Assembly: GCF_003217155.1 (NCBI RefSeq) | Contig: NZ_QJSU01000003.1 | Span: 62,001-126,000, forward strand | From: Psychrobacter fozii | Lineage (GTDB): Bacteria; Pseudomonadota; Gammaproteobacteria; Pseudomonadales; Moraxellaceae | Reading direction: 5' to 3' | DNA: 64,000 nucleotides | In this document: piece by piece, positions 27,915 to 37,005 of the stretch | Numbering within the stretch: position 1 is the stretch's first letter | How the letters are laid out: every line of letters starts with the position of its first letter | Made by a program: the position numbers and the translations under genes | The notes under the pieces: model-generated | Told to the model about the DNA's origin: nothing | Seen by the model: the letters and a program-made list of their open reading frames with translations, nothing else | Databases searched by the model: none

Positions 27915-29627
27915 ATGAGCAAACAGAATAATACGACTGGACCAACCGAGCTAGAGTCAGTCAGTGCGCAATTTAGTGAGCAGGTTGTCGATCAGCGTCT
28001 GACACCCAATCCCCTCAGTCAGTTTTCTATGGATACAGATTCGCTGAGACTGGCCTTGGTTACCGCTCAATACGCTCTACGAGCTACGCGGCAACAAACA
28101 CCGCCCACTCTCAATAAGCCGACAGGTTTATTAGTATTGGTTAATGGAATGGAGCAGGCAGGCAAAGGAACTGCGGTGAAGCAGCTGCGAGAATGGGTTG
28201 ATCCTAGGTTGCTTAAAGTTGAGGCTACGATAGGTTCTTGTCCATTGGCGTCTCAGCCTATTTGGCAAGCGCATACTCACGTTATGCCACGTCATGGTGA
28301 CGTGATGGTGTATTTCGGGAACTGGTACGCTGATTTGCTTTACAACGCTATGCGAATGGCGACATCAGACAGTGATAACGAACAGTCAAAAATCAAGCAG
28401 TCAAAAAGTAAAAATCCAAAAGATAAAAAATCGGTCAACGTGAAATCGCTGCCTATCGCTAAATGGCAAGCATATCTAGAGCAGCAACTTATCAAGCTAC
28501 AAGCCTTTGAGCAAGATCTCGTTGCCAACCAAACTAGACTACTGAAGTGCTGGTTTCATGTCGATATTGAAACCCTACAGTCACGGCTGAATGACAAAGA
28601 AGCTGATCCACATTTTTTATATCAAATTGACTGGAACAGTCAAAAAGTCATCGAAAAGTTTAATGAAGTTGCCGCAGCCGTACTACGACAGCAAGATGAC
28701 TGGATCATTATCGATGGTGATGATAAATCACAAGCAGCCGATCAATTTTGTCATGAAGTGCTACATGCGATGCAAACTGCACTAGTGAGTAGTAAAGCAA
28801 GCTTGATTGAAACGGCTAAAAAACAAAAATCATCCGATAAATCAGAATCTAATGACCAGACAAATGCAGCGCTGGAGCTAGAAGTATTCAAATCGGTCAA
28901 AATACCGAAGCAATTAAAGCGCATCGTTGATGTAGACATAGATAAGTCTGATTACCGTCAAGCATTGGCAGAGAAGCAAGCGCGTTTTGCTGAATTACTA
29001 CGGGCGCGTAATGGCCGGCATGTGGTATTTGCTTTTGAAGGTATGGATGCGGCTGGCAAGGGTGGGGCCATTAAAAGGTTGGTCGCGCCGCTCGATCCAC
29101 GTGAGTATCAAGTTTATAACATTAGCGCGCCAATGCTATATGAGCTACAACATCCTTATCTATGGCGCTTTTGGACGAGACTACCTAATGAGCAAACTGA
29201 TCATATCAGTCGTGTCGCCATCTTTGATCGGACTTGGTATGGACGTGTACTGGTTGAGCGTATCGAAGGGTTTGCAACTGATGACGAGTGGCAGCGCGCT
29301 TATGATGAGATCAATCGTTTTGAAGCGGACCTAGTCACCGCAGGCACGATAGTTATTAAGTACTGGCTGGCAATTGATAAAAAAGAGCAGCTTAAGCGTT
29401 TCGAGGAGCGTCAAGAGACACCTCACAAACAATTCAAACTAACGGATGATGATTGGCGAAACCGTGATAAATGGTCTGATTATGTACAATCTGCCGCTGA
29501 TATGTTGGCGTACACAGATACCAAAAATGCTCCTTGGTGTGTCATCGCTACGAATGAAAAGCGCCAAGCACGATTGGACGTGCTAGATCACGCTATTGAG
29601 CAGTTATCTTCAGCATATGATAGCTAG
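27915..29627 (+). CDS. pap: Polyphosphate:AMP phosphotransferase (two-domain PPK2)
   Basis: A 570-residue enzyme of the class II PPK2 family, which makes ADP from AMP and polyphosphate, as in Acinetobacter johnsonii PAP. Two PPK2 (P-loop kinase-like) domains are fused. The first (about 45-300) has GMEQAGKGT (78-86); the second (about 340-560) has GMDAAGKGG with Lys382 and the lid and Walker B-like blocks LWRFWTRLPNEQTD and AIFDRTWYGRVLVER. A Lys/Ser-rich insert interrupts the first domain (about 155-180) and a Ser/Asp linker joins the two. The next gene is a phosphate transporter, an apt neighbour. Confidence 0.92.
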   Translation: MSKQNNTTGPTELESVSAQFSEQVVDQRLTPNPLSQFSMDTDSLRLALVTAQYALRATRQQTPPTLNKPTGLLVLVNGMEQAGKGTAVKQLREWVDPRLLKVEATIGSCPLASQPIWQAHTHVMPRHGDVMVYFGNWYADLLYNAMRMATSDSDNEQSKIKQSKSKNPKDKKSVNVKSLPIAKWQAYLEQQLIKLQAFEQDLVANQTRLLKCWFHVDIETLQSRLNDKEADPHFLYQIDWNSQKVIEKFNEVAAAVLRQQDDWIIIDGDDKSQAADQFCHEVLHAMQTALVSSKASLIETAKKQKSSDKSESNDQTNAALELEVFKSVKIPKQLKRIVDVDIDKSDYRQALAEKQARFAELLRARNGRHVVFAFEGMDAAGKGGAIKRLVAPLDPREYQVYNISAPMLYELQHPYLWRFWTRLPNEQTDHISRVAIFDRTWYGRVLVERIEGFATDDEWQRAYDEINRFEADLVTAGTIVIKYWLAIDKKEQLKRFEERQETPHKQFKLTDDDWRNRDKWSDYVQSAADMLAYTDTKNAPWCVIATNEKRQARLDVLDHAIEQLSSAYDS

Positions 29628-30162
29628 TACTTGTTTTTATACTGGCTTTTATACTTGGTTAACTTGTATCACTTTTAAATTGAATCGACTATAGTCAGCC
29701 ATAAATAATAGAGTTATATCGCTCAAACACTGGCAGTTACAAATCTCGCAATATCATCATGCATTATGCGCTCATATTTAATATAATAGAGCGCGTAACA
29801 GCGTCTGCTAACTAATAATTTTAATTTAGCACATAGCGCGTTTGGGTTATTTAATACAGATACCTTAATAATTACGACAGAAATTGTTACAATAGCCATT
29901 AGTAGCACCACAAATATCACTATGAAATATCTAAGCCGCAAGATGCTGTAATCAGATGATTTGGCAATATAACTTGCGGCTTTGTGACATGTTGAGGGAT
30001 GCGTTCTTCGCCTTGGCCATAGTTAGTTTAAGACCATTTAAAAGCATGTTGCGTGTTTCATGTATGCTACGCCATAAGATGCTACAACAAGCCTTATGAG
30101 TAGCAGCGCAATGTTATCAACCTCATATAATTTCAATCAGCTTACGCAGGACGTATTAACGT
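29628..30162. other. Intergenic region pap / pit with repeat remnants
   Basis: 535 bp without a credible gene. It holds a fragment of the interspersed repeat (about 29670-29695, TTTTAAATTGAATCGACTAT) and a 10 bp perfect inverted repeat, AAGCCGCAAG at 29933-29942 and CTTGCGGCTT at 29973-29982. A 72-codon minus-strand frame (29723-29941) starts with TTG and has no ribosome site. Confidence 0.5.
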
Positions 30163-31770
30163 ATGGGTATTAGTAGCAGTTCTACAGAGTCAGTCAAAAC
30201 CGTTGGCTCGATGAGAATAAATCTATTTTTTGGCATTTTATTGGTTGCAATGACCAGCTACTTTTTGTGGTGGGGTCTAGATTACACGATGCGTCAGCAA
30301 ACGACGCTATTTATTGTGGCGACTGCTTTTGGTGTCTTTATGGCATTCAATATCGGTGGTAACGATGTCGCCAACTCTTTTGGTACGTCAGTAGGTGCAG
30401 GGACTTTGACTATCCCGCAAGCATTGGGTATCGCCGCGATATTTGAAGTGTCAGGTGCTGTGCTGGCAGGTGGTGAAGTAACCGATACGATTCGAAGTGG
30501 CATTGTCGATCTAGATGGTCTCTCAGTCGCGCCCAACCAGTTTATTTATGTCATGCTCTCAGCACTTATTGCTGCTGCATTTTGGCTGTTATTTGCGACC
30601 AAAAAAGGTCTGCCAGTTTCGACCACGCACGCGATTATCGGCGGCGTGGTTGGTAGCTCCATTGTATTAGGTATCACGTTAGGTGGTACTGAAATGGCGT
30701 TATCAACTGTGAATTGGGGTAAGATTGGTACTATCGCCATCTCTTGGGTTCTATCACCGTTACTAGGCGGCGTTTTGTCCTATCTGCTATATGGACAGAT
30801 CAAGAAAAATATTATTGAGTATAATGACAAAACAGAAGCCTATATTGCGACGCTAAAAGGTAATAAAAAAACCTTAAAGCAAAATCATAAAGAATACCTG
30901 GACGGTCTGACAGAGTCTGAGCAGTTGGCTTATACGTCAGCTATGTTACGCGATCAAGAAATCTATAAAGATGATGATTGTGTTGTTGAAGACTTAGAAA
31001 CGGATTATTACAAAGAGCTGTATGAAATTGAAAACGAACGCAGCAACCTCGATACGCTAAAAGCATTGAAGCAATGGGTACCTATAATTGCGGCTATGGG
31101 CGGTGCAGTCATGGCCTCTCTGGTTGTCTTTAAAGGTCTAAAGAACGTCAATAATGGTATGACGACGTTGCAAGGCTTTTTAATTATGGGGATGATCGCA
31201 GCGCTAGTATGGCTGGCAACCTATATTTATACCAAAAGTATCCGCGGTAAGCATAAAGAAGACTTGACTAAAGCCACGTTTATTATGTTTAGCTGGATGC
31301 AAGTCTTTACGGCATCAGCATTTGCTTTTAGTCATGGCTCGAATGATATTGCCAATGCGGTTGGTCCTTTCGCTGCCATTATGGATGTGATTCGTACCAA
31401 TAGCATCTCGACTGAAGCGGCAGTACCACCTGCGGTTATGTTGACTTTTGGTGTGGCATTGATTGTGGGTCTTTGGTTCATCGGTAAAGAAGTGATTCAG
31501 ACGGTCGGTACCAATCTGGCGAAGATGCATCCAGCTTCTGGGTTCTCAGCTGAGTTGGCTGCTGCTGCTGTCGTGATGGGTGCATCAACGATGGGTCTGC
31601 CCGTATCAAGCACGCATACCTTGGTAGGTGCAGTACTGGGCATCGGTATCGTCAATAGAGATACCAATTGGAAGCTTATGAAGCCGATTGGCTTGGCATG
31701 GGTTATTACCCTTCCTGCGGCAGCCTCAATGTCTGCAATTAGCTATCTGATATTGGTAAATATCTTCTAG
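30163..31770 (+). CDS. pitA: Inorganic phosphate transporter, Pit family
   Basis: A 535-residue inner-membrane transporter importing phosphate (usually as metal phosphate) with protons or sodium. The two family repeats are present: GGNDVANSFGTSVGAGTLT near the N-terminus and FSHGSNDIANAVGPFAA in the second half, each with a later SSTH-type block (GLPVSTTHAIIGG and GLPVSSTHTLVGA). A cytoplasmic loop of about 90 charged residues (about 215-305) lies between the halves. The gene follows polyphosphate:AMP phosphotransferase and may supply phosphate for it. Transport direction and ions cannot be read from sequence. Confidence 0.92.
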   Translation: MGISSSSTESVKTVGSMRINLFFGILLVAMTSYFLWWGLDYTMRQQTTLFIVATAFGVFMAFNIGGNDVANSFGTSVGAGTLTIPQALGIAAIFEVSGAVLAGGEVTDTIRSGIVDLDGLSVAPNQFIYVMLSALIAAAFWLLFATKKGLPVSTTHAIIGGVVGSSIVLGITLGGTEMALSTVNWGKIGTIAISWVLSPLLGGVLSYLLYGQIKKNIIEYNDKTEAYIATLKGNKKTLKQNHKEYLDGLTESEQLAYTSAMLRDQEIYKDDDCVVEDLETDYYKELYEIENERSNLDTLKALKQWVPIIAAMGGAVMASLVVFKGLKNVNNGMTTLQGFLIMGMIAALVWLATYIYTKSIRGKHKEDLTKATFIMFSWMQVFTASAFAFSHGSNDIANAVGPFAAIMDVIRTNSISTEAAVPPAVMLTFGVALIVGLWFIGKEVIQTVGTNLAKMHPASGFSAELAAAAVVMGASTMGLPVSSTHTLVGAVLGIGIVNRDTNWKLMKPIGLAWVITLPAAASMSAISYLILVNIF

Positions 31771-31815
31771 GACTAATGCTATAGAGTTCACCAATAAAGC
31801 CTATCTTAGCATCAT

Positions 31816-31855
31816 AAAAAACGCTTATCAGCATCATGCCGATAAGCGTTTTTTT
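31816..31855. terminator. Terminator between pit and the XRE-aminotransferase gene
   Basis: Arms AAAAACGCTTATC / GATAAGCGTTTTT with a 12 nt loop, between convergent genes. Confidence 0.88.
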
Positions 31856-31870
31856 GTATCAAATACAGGT

Positions 31871-33520
31871 TCAATCAGTGCCAAACTGTAGGCGTTTTTT
31901 GGCAAAGAATCGATCTAAGCGATCCATCGCGTCTTCCAATTCATGTAGATTGGGCAGGAATACTAAGCGAAAATGATCAGGTTTGTCCCAGTTAAATCCA
32001 GTACCTTGTACCATTAAGACATTTTCTTCAATCAGTAAGTCCATCATAAAGTCCATGTCATCCGTGATAGGGTAAACGTCAGGATCTATCTTTGGAAAAC
32101 AATAAAATGCACCTTGGGGCATAGTGCACGAAATACCTTTGATAGCATTGAGACGTGTTACAGCCATTTCACGCTGTTTATACAAACGACCTGTCTTGGA
32201 AGTAAGGTCTTTCATACTTTGGTGGCCACCCATCGCTGTTTGAATCGCATATTGCCCCTGAACATTAGAACACAAGCGCATAGATGCGAGCATGTCTAAT
32301 CCTTCGATGAAGTCTGTTGCGTGTTGCTTGCGACCAGAGACCATCATCCAGCCTGCACGGAATCCAGCGATACGGTGCGACTTTGATAAGCCATTATATG
32401 AAAGGACTAGCACGTCGTCAGTCAGCGTACTCATTGGCGTATGTACGGTGTCATCATAAAGAATACGATCGTAAATCTCATCGGCCATAATGATGAGATC
32501 GTGCTCTTTAGCGACGTCGATGATTTGTAATAGCAGCTCATCGCTATAAAGCGCACCAGTCGGGTTATTCGGGTTAATAACCACGATGCCCTTTGTCTTA
32601 CTGGTAATCTTAGACTTGATGTCCTCGATATCAGGATGCCAGTTGTCTTCTTCGTTACAGCGATAGTGTACGGCCGTACCACCAGACAGATTGGCTGCTG
32701 CTGTCCATAGCGGGTAGTCCGGCATTGGAATGAGCACTTCATCGCCATCATTCATCAACGCTTGCATGGTCATTACAATCAGCTCAGACACGCCATTACC
32801 CAAATAAACATCACGCACATCAACAGCTGATAACAATCCTTTCGATTGATAATATTGCAATACTGCTTTACGTGCAGAAAAAATCCCTTGAGAGTCTGAA
32901 TACCCAGTCGCTTCTGCTAAGTTCATCGCCACATCACGCAAAATCTCATGCGGCGCTTCTAGACCAAACGGTGCTGGGTTACCGACATTTAGTTTTAATA
33001 TGCGTTTGCCTTCCGCTTCCATCTTATTAGCAGTCTGTAGTAGGGGACCACGAATGTCGTAACAGACATTTTGTAATTTATCAGATTTTTTAATTGTATT
33101 CATAGAGTGACCACTCTTAGGATTGTGTTGTGAGTTTTTTTGAGCGTTAGAGGTTGTAGAGACTGTTTTCGATTGATTTTGATCTGTATGATTGGGCTGT
33201 ATGTCTACAGGTAAAGCAGCAGATGAATCGTTATTCTTGCCTGAACCACCATTTATGGATTTTGTCGTCGCACTGGCCTCATTTTGAAGTTCGCCACGCA
33301 GTAAATAGCCTTCGCTACAGCCTAGGATGCGTGCTAACGTCGGCAGCTTAGACGAGACGATACCGTTTGTGCCACGCTCCCAGTTAGAGATAGCGCCACG
33401 ACTGACCTTCGCGCCTGCTGCCGTCATCGTCTGTGCCAATTGCTCCGCAGTGAACCCTTTATCGCGGCGCAGCTGTACAAGTCGCTCAGCTTGTGCACTC
33501 TTATTCTTATCACTAGCCAT
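31871..33520 (-). CDS. XRE DNA-binding domain fused to AlaT/AlaA-type aminotransferase
   Basis: A 549-residue fusion. Residues about 12-75 form an XRE helix-turn-helix (LVQLRRDKGFTAEQLAQTM, then VSRGAISNWERGTNG). Residues 76-139 are a Ser/Asn/Gln-rich linker. From Met140 (NTIKKSDKLQNVCYDIRGP) the rest is a full class I aminotransferase of the alanine-synthesising AlaA/AlaT group: NVGNPAPFG, INPNNPTGALYS, MADEIYDRILYD, and the PLP lysine Lys380 in YNGLSKSHRIAGFRAGW. Met140 matches the usual AlaA start, so the ancestor was probably a separate enzyme. No good ribosome site precedes Met140. Upstream lie three phased ATGCAAG sites, a likely self-operator. It may sense pyruvate/alanine or PLP state; that is inference. 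Confidence 0.9.
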   Translation of the reverse strand: MASDKNKSAQAERLVQLRRDKGFTAEQLAQTMTAAGAKVSRGAISNWERGTNGIVSSKLPTLARILGCSEGYLLRGELQNEASATTKSINGGSGKNNDSSAALPVDIQPNHTDQNQSKTVSTTSNAQKNSQHNPKSGHSMNTIKKSDKLQNVCYDIRGPLLQTANKMEAEGKRILKLNVGNPAPFGLEAPHEILRDVAMNLAEATGYSDSQGIFSARKAVLQYYQSKGLLSAVDVRDVYLGNGVSELIVMTMQALMNDGDEVLIPMPDYPLWTAAANLSGGTAVHYRCNEEDNWHPDIEDIKSKITSKTKGIVVINPNNPTGALYSDELLLQIIDVAKEHDLIIMADEIYDRILYDDTVHTPMSTLTDDVLVLSYNGLSKSHRIAGFRAGWMMVSGRKQHATDFIEGLDMLASMRLCSNVQGQYAIQTAMGGHQSMKDLTSKTGRLYKQREMAVTRLNAIKGISCTMPQGAFYCFPKIDPDVYPITDDMDFMMDLLIEENVLMVQGTGFNWDKPDHFRLVFLPNLHELEDAMDRLDRFFAKKRLQFGTD

Positions 33521-33597
33521 AATCAGTTAAGCCTGTGTTCATCAATAGGTTTGTAATAAACGGATTACTTTAATTGAAGAGTAATGTTTATGTACTA

Positions 33598-33676
33598 ATG
33601 CAAGATATTATTGCATAAATAATTACAATGCAAGTTAACTTTGAAATTATTAGAAAAATGCAAGTAAATCTTGCAT
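33598..33676. promoter_or_regulatory. Operator array: three ATGCAAG sites at exact 30 bp spacing
   Basis: Three 19 bp sites begin at 33598, 33628 and 33658. Site 3 is a perfect dyad, ATGCAAG-TAAAT-CTTGCAT. Site 1 is a dyad with one imperfect pair, ATGCAA-GATATTA-TTGCAT. Site 2 keeps the left arm ATGCAAG and a weak right arm. The period of 30 bp is close to three helical turns, so bound dimers would sit on one face. The array lies 78-156 bp upstream of the XRE-aminotransferase start and 213-291 bp upstream of divergent msrB. Confidence 0.75.
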
Positions 33677-33888
33677 TCGTAAGTATATGAGATAGGTTTA
33701 TACTAAAATGACACATGATTACCTATTACTAATTGCTTTACCAACATAATATTATTGTAATATATACCTTGAATATTGGAGCAGTAACCAATAGATAGGG
33801 CGCATCGTTTTTAGAAAGCAATAACGATAAAACTCAAATAGTAGCAACATAAAATATTAGATAATACCTATCTAACTAAGGGTAAATT

Positions 33889-34314
33889 ATGCAAGATAAT
33901 CAACTTAGCAAAGAAGAAATCAGCCAGTTAACAGAAACTGACTGGAAAGAGCGTTTAAGCGCTGACGAATATCATGTGCTGCGTGAGAAAGGCACAGAGC
34001 GTCCGTTCACAGGTGTTTATAATGATGCGACCGATGATGGCGTTTATCGTTGTAAAGGCTGCGGTGCCAGCTTATTTGACTCAAGTAATAAGTTTGATGC
34101 TAGCTGCGGTTGGCCAAGTTTTGACCAAGGAATCGATAACAGTGCTATTGAAGAGCATGTCGATAACTCGCTGGGCATGACTCGCACAGAAGTAACCTGC
34201 AGCAACTGCGGCGCGCATTTGGGTCATGTATTCCCTGATGGGCCGAGTGAGACAACAGGCATGCGTTACTGCATCAACTCAGTCTCTATTGATTTAGATA
34301 AATCTGAGAAGTAG
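33889..34314 (+). CDS. msrB: Peptide-methionine (R)-S-oxide reductase MsrB
   Basis: A 141-residue repair enzyme reducing methionine-R-sulfoxide in proteins. Zinc-binding pairs are CKGC and CSNC; the active-site block is RYCINSVSI with Cys128; CGWPSFDQ and [12 protein letters not shown] complete the family pattern. AAGGG lies just upstream of the start. It diverges from the XRE-aminotransferase gene and shares its operator region. A glutathione peroxidase follows behind a terminator. Confidence 0.95.
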   Translation: MQDNQLSKEEISQLTETDWKERLSADEYHVLREKGTERPFTGVYNDATDDGVYRCKGCGASLFDSSNKFDASCGWPSFDQGIDNSAIEEHVDNSLGMTRTEVTCSNCGAHLGHVFPDGPSETTGMRYCINSVSIDLDKSEK

Positions 34315-34345
34315 TTGTCAGCTGGTCAGATAAGCTTAGAAGTAT

Positions 34346-34372
34346 AAAAAGGAAGCATTTTGCTTCCTTTTT
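34346..34372 (+). terminator. Intrinsic terminator after msrB
   Basis: Arms AAAAAGGAAGCA / TGCTTCCTTTTT with a 3 nt loop. Confidence 0.88.
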
Positions 34373-34484
34373 ATTTGTTGGCACTCTTTTTATTTATTGG
34401 TAGTATGGTTGTGGTTGCTACTAAGAATATAGTAATGCTTAAAAAACAATTAAAACAACGATGCAATCAATTTAAGGATAGATG

Positions 34485-34970
34485 ATGAATGCTATTTATG
34501 ATTTTACGGCTGAGCGCATGGATGGTAGCTCGCAAGCGTTTTCAGATTACCAAGATAAAGTGCTATTAATCGTCAATACCGCAAGCAAATGTGGATTTAC
34601 GCCGCAGTTCGAAGGTTTAGAGTCGTTATATCAACAGTACAAAGATCAAGGACTGGTGGTTATCGGTTTTCCTTGTAATCAATTTGGTAGCCAGGATCCA
34701 GGCAGCAATGATGAGATTGGTGCGTTTTGTCAAAAGAACTATGGTGTCAGCTTTCCAATGATGGCAAAGGTTGATGTGAATGGAGAAGATGCTCATCCAA
34801 TTTATGAATGGCTCAAAGAGCAAAAGGGTGGGGTGTTGACAGATGGTATCAAATGGAATTTCACTAAGTTTTTAGTCGATAGCAAAGGTCAGGTCATCGA
34901 CCGCTATGCACCAACGACCAAGCCAGAAGCTATTAAAAATGATATTGAGCAAGCATTAGCCAATAAATAA
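34485..34970 (+). CDS. Glutathione peroxidase family (Cys-GPx / BtuE-like)
   Basis: A 161-residue thiol peroxidase of the cysteine GPx group, which often uses thioredoxin rather than glutathione. The catalytic set is visible: Cys36 in NTASKCGFTPQ, Gln70 in NQFGSQDPG, and Trp124-Asn125 in IKWNFTKFLVD. A second Cys64 (FPCNQ) could act as resolving residue. ATG 34485 is favoured over ATG 34482 because AAGG ends at 34477, giving a 7 nt spacer. It may be in one transcription block with msrB, although a terminator lies between. Confidence 0.9.
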   Translation: MNAIYDFTAERMDGSSQAFSDYQDKVLLIVNTASKCGFTPQFEGLESLYQQYKDQGLVVIGFPCNQFGSQDPGSNDEIGAFCQKNYGVSFPMMAKVDVNGEDAHPIYEWLKEQKGGVLTDGIKWNFTKFLVDSKGQVIDRYAPTTKPEAIKNDIEQALANK

Positions 34971-35086
34971 GTATCGAACTCAAAAAATATTGGTTTTTTA
35001 TAAAATTATAAAACCAATAAAAACATATGCTTGCTAGAAATATCGACGAAAATGCAAAAAATATGTCAAAAAGTCGAAAATACTGT

Positions 35087-35114
35087 TTGACACCCAACTG
35101 TAAATCTATATAAT
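35087..35114 (+). promoter_or_regulatory. Sigma-70 promoter of the tRNA-Val/tRNA-Asp unit
   Basis: Consensus -35 TTGACA (35087-35092), 16 bp spacer, consensus -10 TATAAT (35109-35114), 80 bp upstream of tRNA-Val. Confidence 0.85.
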
Positions 35115-35193
35115 ACACACCCACAGCAGCAGAGCTTAGTGACAAACTTAAGAGTTCAGTTGATGTTGAATAAATTGCATAGCAATTGTTCGC

Positions 35194-35269
35194 GGGTGAT
35201 TAGCTCAGTTGGTAGAGCGTCTGCCTTACACGCAGAATGTCGGCGGTTCGAATCCGTCATCACCCACCA
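35194..35269 (+). tRNA. tRNA-Val (anticodon TAC)
   Basis: 76 nt cloverleaf: acceptor GGGTGAT / ATCACCC, D-arm AGCTCAGTTGGTAGAGC, anticodon arm CTGCC-TTACACG-CAG region with TAC, T-arm GGTTCGAATCC and encoded CCA. Confidence 0.95.
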
Positions 35270-35322
35270 CTACTTTAGCGAAGTGGACCTCTTCATAAAG
35301 GTAAAATGCTAAAGAGACCTAA

Positions 35323-35399
35323 GCAGCGGTAGTTCAGTTGGTTAGAATACCGGCCTGTCACGCCGGGGGTCGCGGGTTCGAGTCCCGTCCGCTGCGCCA
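35323..35399 (+). tRNA. tRNA-Asp (anticodon GTC)
   Basis: 77 nt cloverleaf: acceptor GCAGCGG / CCGCTGC, D-arm AGTTCAGTTGGTTAGAAT, anticodon loop CTGTCAC with GTC, T-arm GGGTTCGAGTCCC, discriminator G and encoded CCA. It shares a transcript with tRNA-Val, 53 bp upstream. Confidence 0.95.
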
Positions 35400-35410
35400 T
35401 ATTTAAAACA

Positions 35411-35480
35411 AATTTAGACTTTCGAGTTTAAGCAAGTTTCGCCTCAAACATTAGATTGTTTGAGGTTTTTTTGTGTCTGT
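35411..35480 (+). repeat. Direct repeat, copy 1 (3' flank of tRNA-Asp)
   Basis: A 70 bp stretch, starting AATTTAGACTTTCGAG and ending GTGTCTGT, is repeated at 38604-38673 with about ten differences. It contains the tRNA operon terminator. The two copies bracket the MFS/MocR gene pair. Confidence 0.75.
35442..35472 (+). terminator. Terminator of the tRNA unit
   Basis: Stem CCTCAAACA / TGTTTGAGG with a 6 nt loop and T7, 43 bp after tRNA-Asp. Confidence 0.88.
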
Positions 35481-35672
35481 GATATCACCTAAAACTCAGA
35501 TTGGTGTGTGGCTAGACTTTCGAATAGAAAAGAACAGACCATCTAAAGCATTTATGTCCTAATGCTGTCCTTATCCTGTACCTGCCTATTCTATTTTTTA
35601 CTTTATCGTGTATCGCATTTTACGATTGGTCGAAGAAAAATATTACTTCTTTTATTTCTACTTAAGGTTTGA

Positions 35673-36854
35673 TCAGATAATCTTTCTCATTTCTAAGTTT
35701 GAATGACGTTTAACTTTCAACATAGGCTGGCTGGCAAACAAGACAATCACACCAACTAATGAAAACACACCAAAGGAGTAGAATGCAGTAGCAGCACCAT
35801 ACCGATCCACAATCAAACCAGTAAAGATAACAGGCACACTAAGCCCTATATATGCCATCAGAAAATAGCCTGCACTCGCACGTGCCTGCTCATTGCCAGC
35901 CGAGCGTACGACTCCTAGCATACCTCCTAGATAGACAAAGCCATAACAACTACTGCTAGCTAAAAAAGCGGCCAAAAGAATCACTGGAAGGTTGGCGCTC
36001 AACGTCCCCCAAGCCAACAAAGTATATGCTGGCAGTAAGATTAAGAGGCCTAGCTTGCTTGAAACTTGAGGGTCAAGTTTTCGGGCGATTGGCTGAACAA
36101 TCAATCCACAACTGATGGCTAACATAGAGGATATCCCTGCATATTTAGCCAGTCCCTGTGAGGCCAGTACTGATGGGATAATGGATAACACCAATCCGGT
36201 CGTTGCCCAACAAATCAAAATACCGCTGCCATACCAGATGACTTCACGGTTAAAATAAGGTAGCCGTAGCATAGAGGTGGGCAAATTAGTGCGTTTAGGT
36301 GCTGTCTCTGGTAATTGATATAACAAAAACATAGCGAATATCCCGCTCGCTAGCAGTAAGAAAAAACTGGCTGGCTGATCGGTTTCGTAAAACATCAAAG
36401 AAACTGTCGTCAAAGCAGGGCCAAGACCAAAACCTATCGTCGTACTGGCCGTCACCCACGCTGTCGCACGCATCGTATCTGATGAGCCAAGCAGCTCAAT
36501 CATATAGGCAGTCGCCGTAGCAGCCATCAGAGCCGTTCCCACACCCAGTATGAATCGTGCTACTGCTAACGCTCGTGTGTAAGGATAAAATAGCATGAGA
36601 GCCGTCGCTGTTATTGATAACGCTAAAGCTATTAAAATTGTCTTGCGCCGTCCAATTCGATCAGACAATCCGCCAAAAGCCAACAATACAGGTATGACGC
36701 CTAATACATAAAAGGAAAACGCTATCGTAGTTGCTAGTACGCCATAGCCATCATTGTGTGCGTAAACGGCATAAAGCGGCCCTTGGATATTGACGCTTGT
36801 CGTTATCACACATAAGGCAAAGGCCAGATATTTATTATATTTTTTAGTGGTCAT
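35673..36854 (-). CDS. MFS transporter
   Basis: A 393-residue inner-membrane protein with about 12 hydrophobic segments and the MFS loop motif GGLSDRIGRRKT between segments 2 and 3, followed by a motif B/C-like stretch (ARFILGVGTALMAATATAYM). It is of the drug/metabolite efflux size class (about 400). The substrate cannot be predicted. It is divergent from a MocR-type regulator across a 266 bp gap with a strong dyad, so the regulator probably controls it. Confidence 0.85.
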   Translation of the reverse strand: MTTKKYNKYLAFALCVITTSVNIQGPLYAVYAHNDGYGVLATTIAFSFYVLGVIPVLLAFGGLSDRIGRRKTILIALALSITATALMLFYPYTRALAVARFILGVGTALMAATATAYMIELLGSSDTMRATAWVTASTTIGFGLGPALTTVSLMFYETDQPASFFLLLASGIFAMFLLYQLPETAPKRTNLPTSMLRLPYFNREVIWYGSGILICWATTGLVLSIIPSVLASQGLAKYAGISSMLAISCGLIVQPIARKLDPQVSSKLGLLILLPAYTLLAWGTLSANLPVILLAAFLASSSCYGFVYLGGMLGVVRSAGNEQARASAGYFLMAYIGLSVPVIFTGLIVDRYGAATAFYSFGVFSLVGVIVLFASQPMLKVKRHSNLEMRKII

Positions 36855-37005
36855 ATATCGCTGCTTTTTGAAGAGTGATCATTGAATTGACTGAGGTTAG
36901 AGCGATTCACAGTAGAATGACACCTACCTCTACATCGTTTTATGTTCAATGATTAAAACAAAAGCGCAGTAGGTTATCTACATACAATCCAGTACAATTA
37001 GACAT

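Noticed and set aside
29723..29941. 72-codon minus-strand frame with a hydrophobic N-terminus
   Set aside because: It needs a TTG start, has no ribosome site and lies in repeat-bearing intergenic DNA; hydrophobic AT-rich frames arise by chance.
31871..33520. XRE gene as the antitoxin of a toxin-antitoxin pair
   Set aside because: The domain is fused in frame to an aminotransferase and no small toxin gene is adjacent.
33598..33676. Possible CRISPR remnant (30 bp period)
   Set aside because: The repeated part is only a 7 bp motif with dyad symmetry; there is no 24-36 bp repeat and no cas gene.
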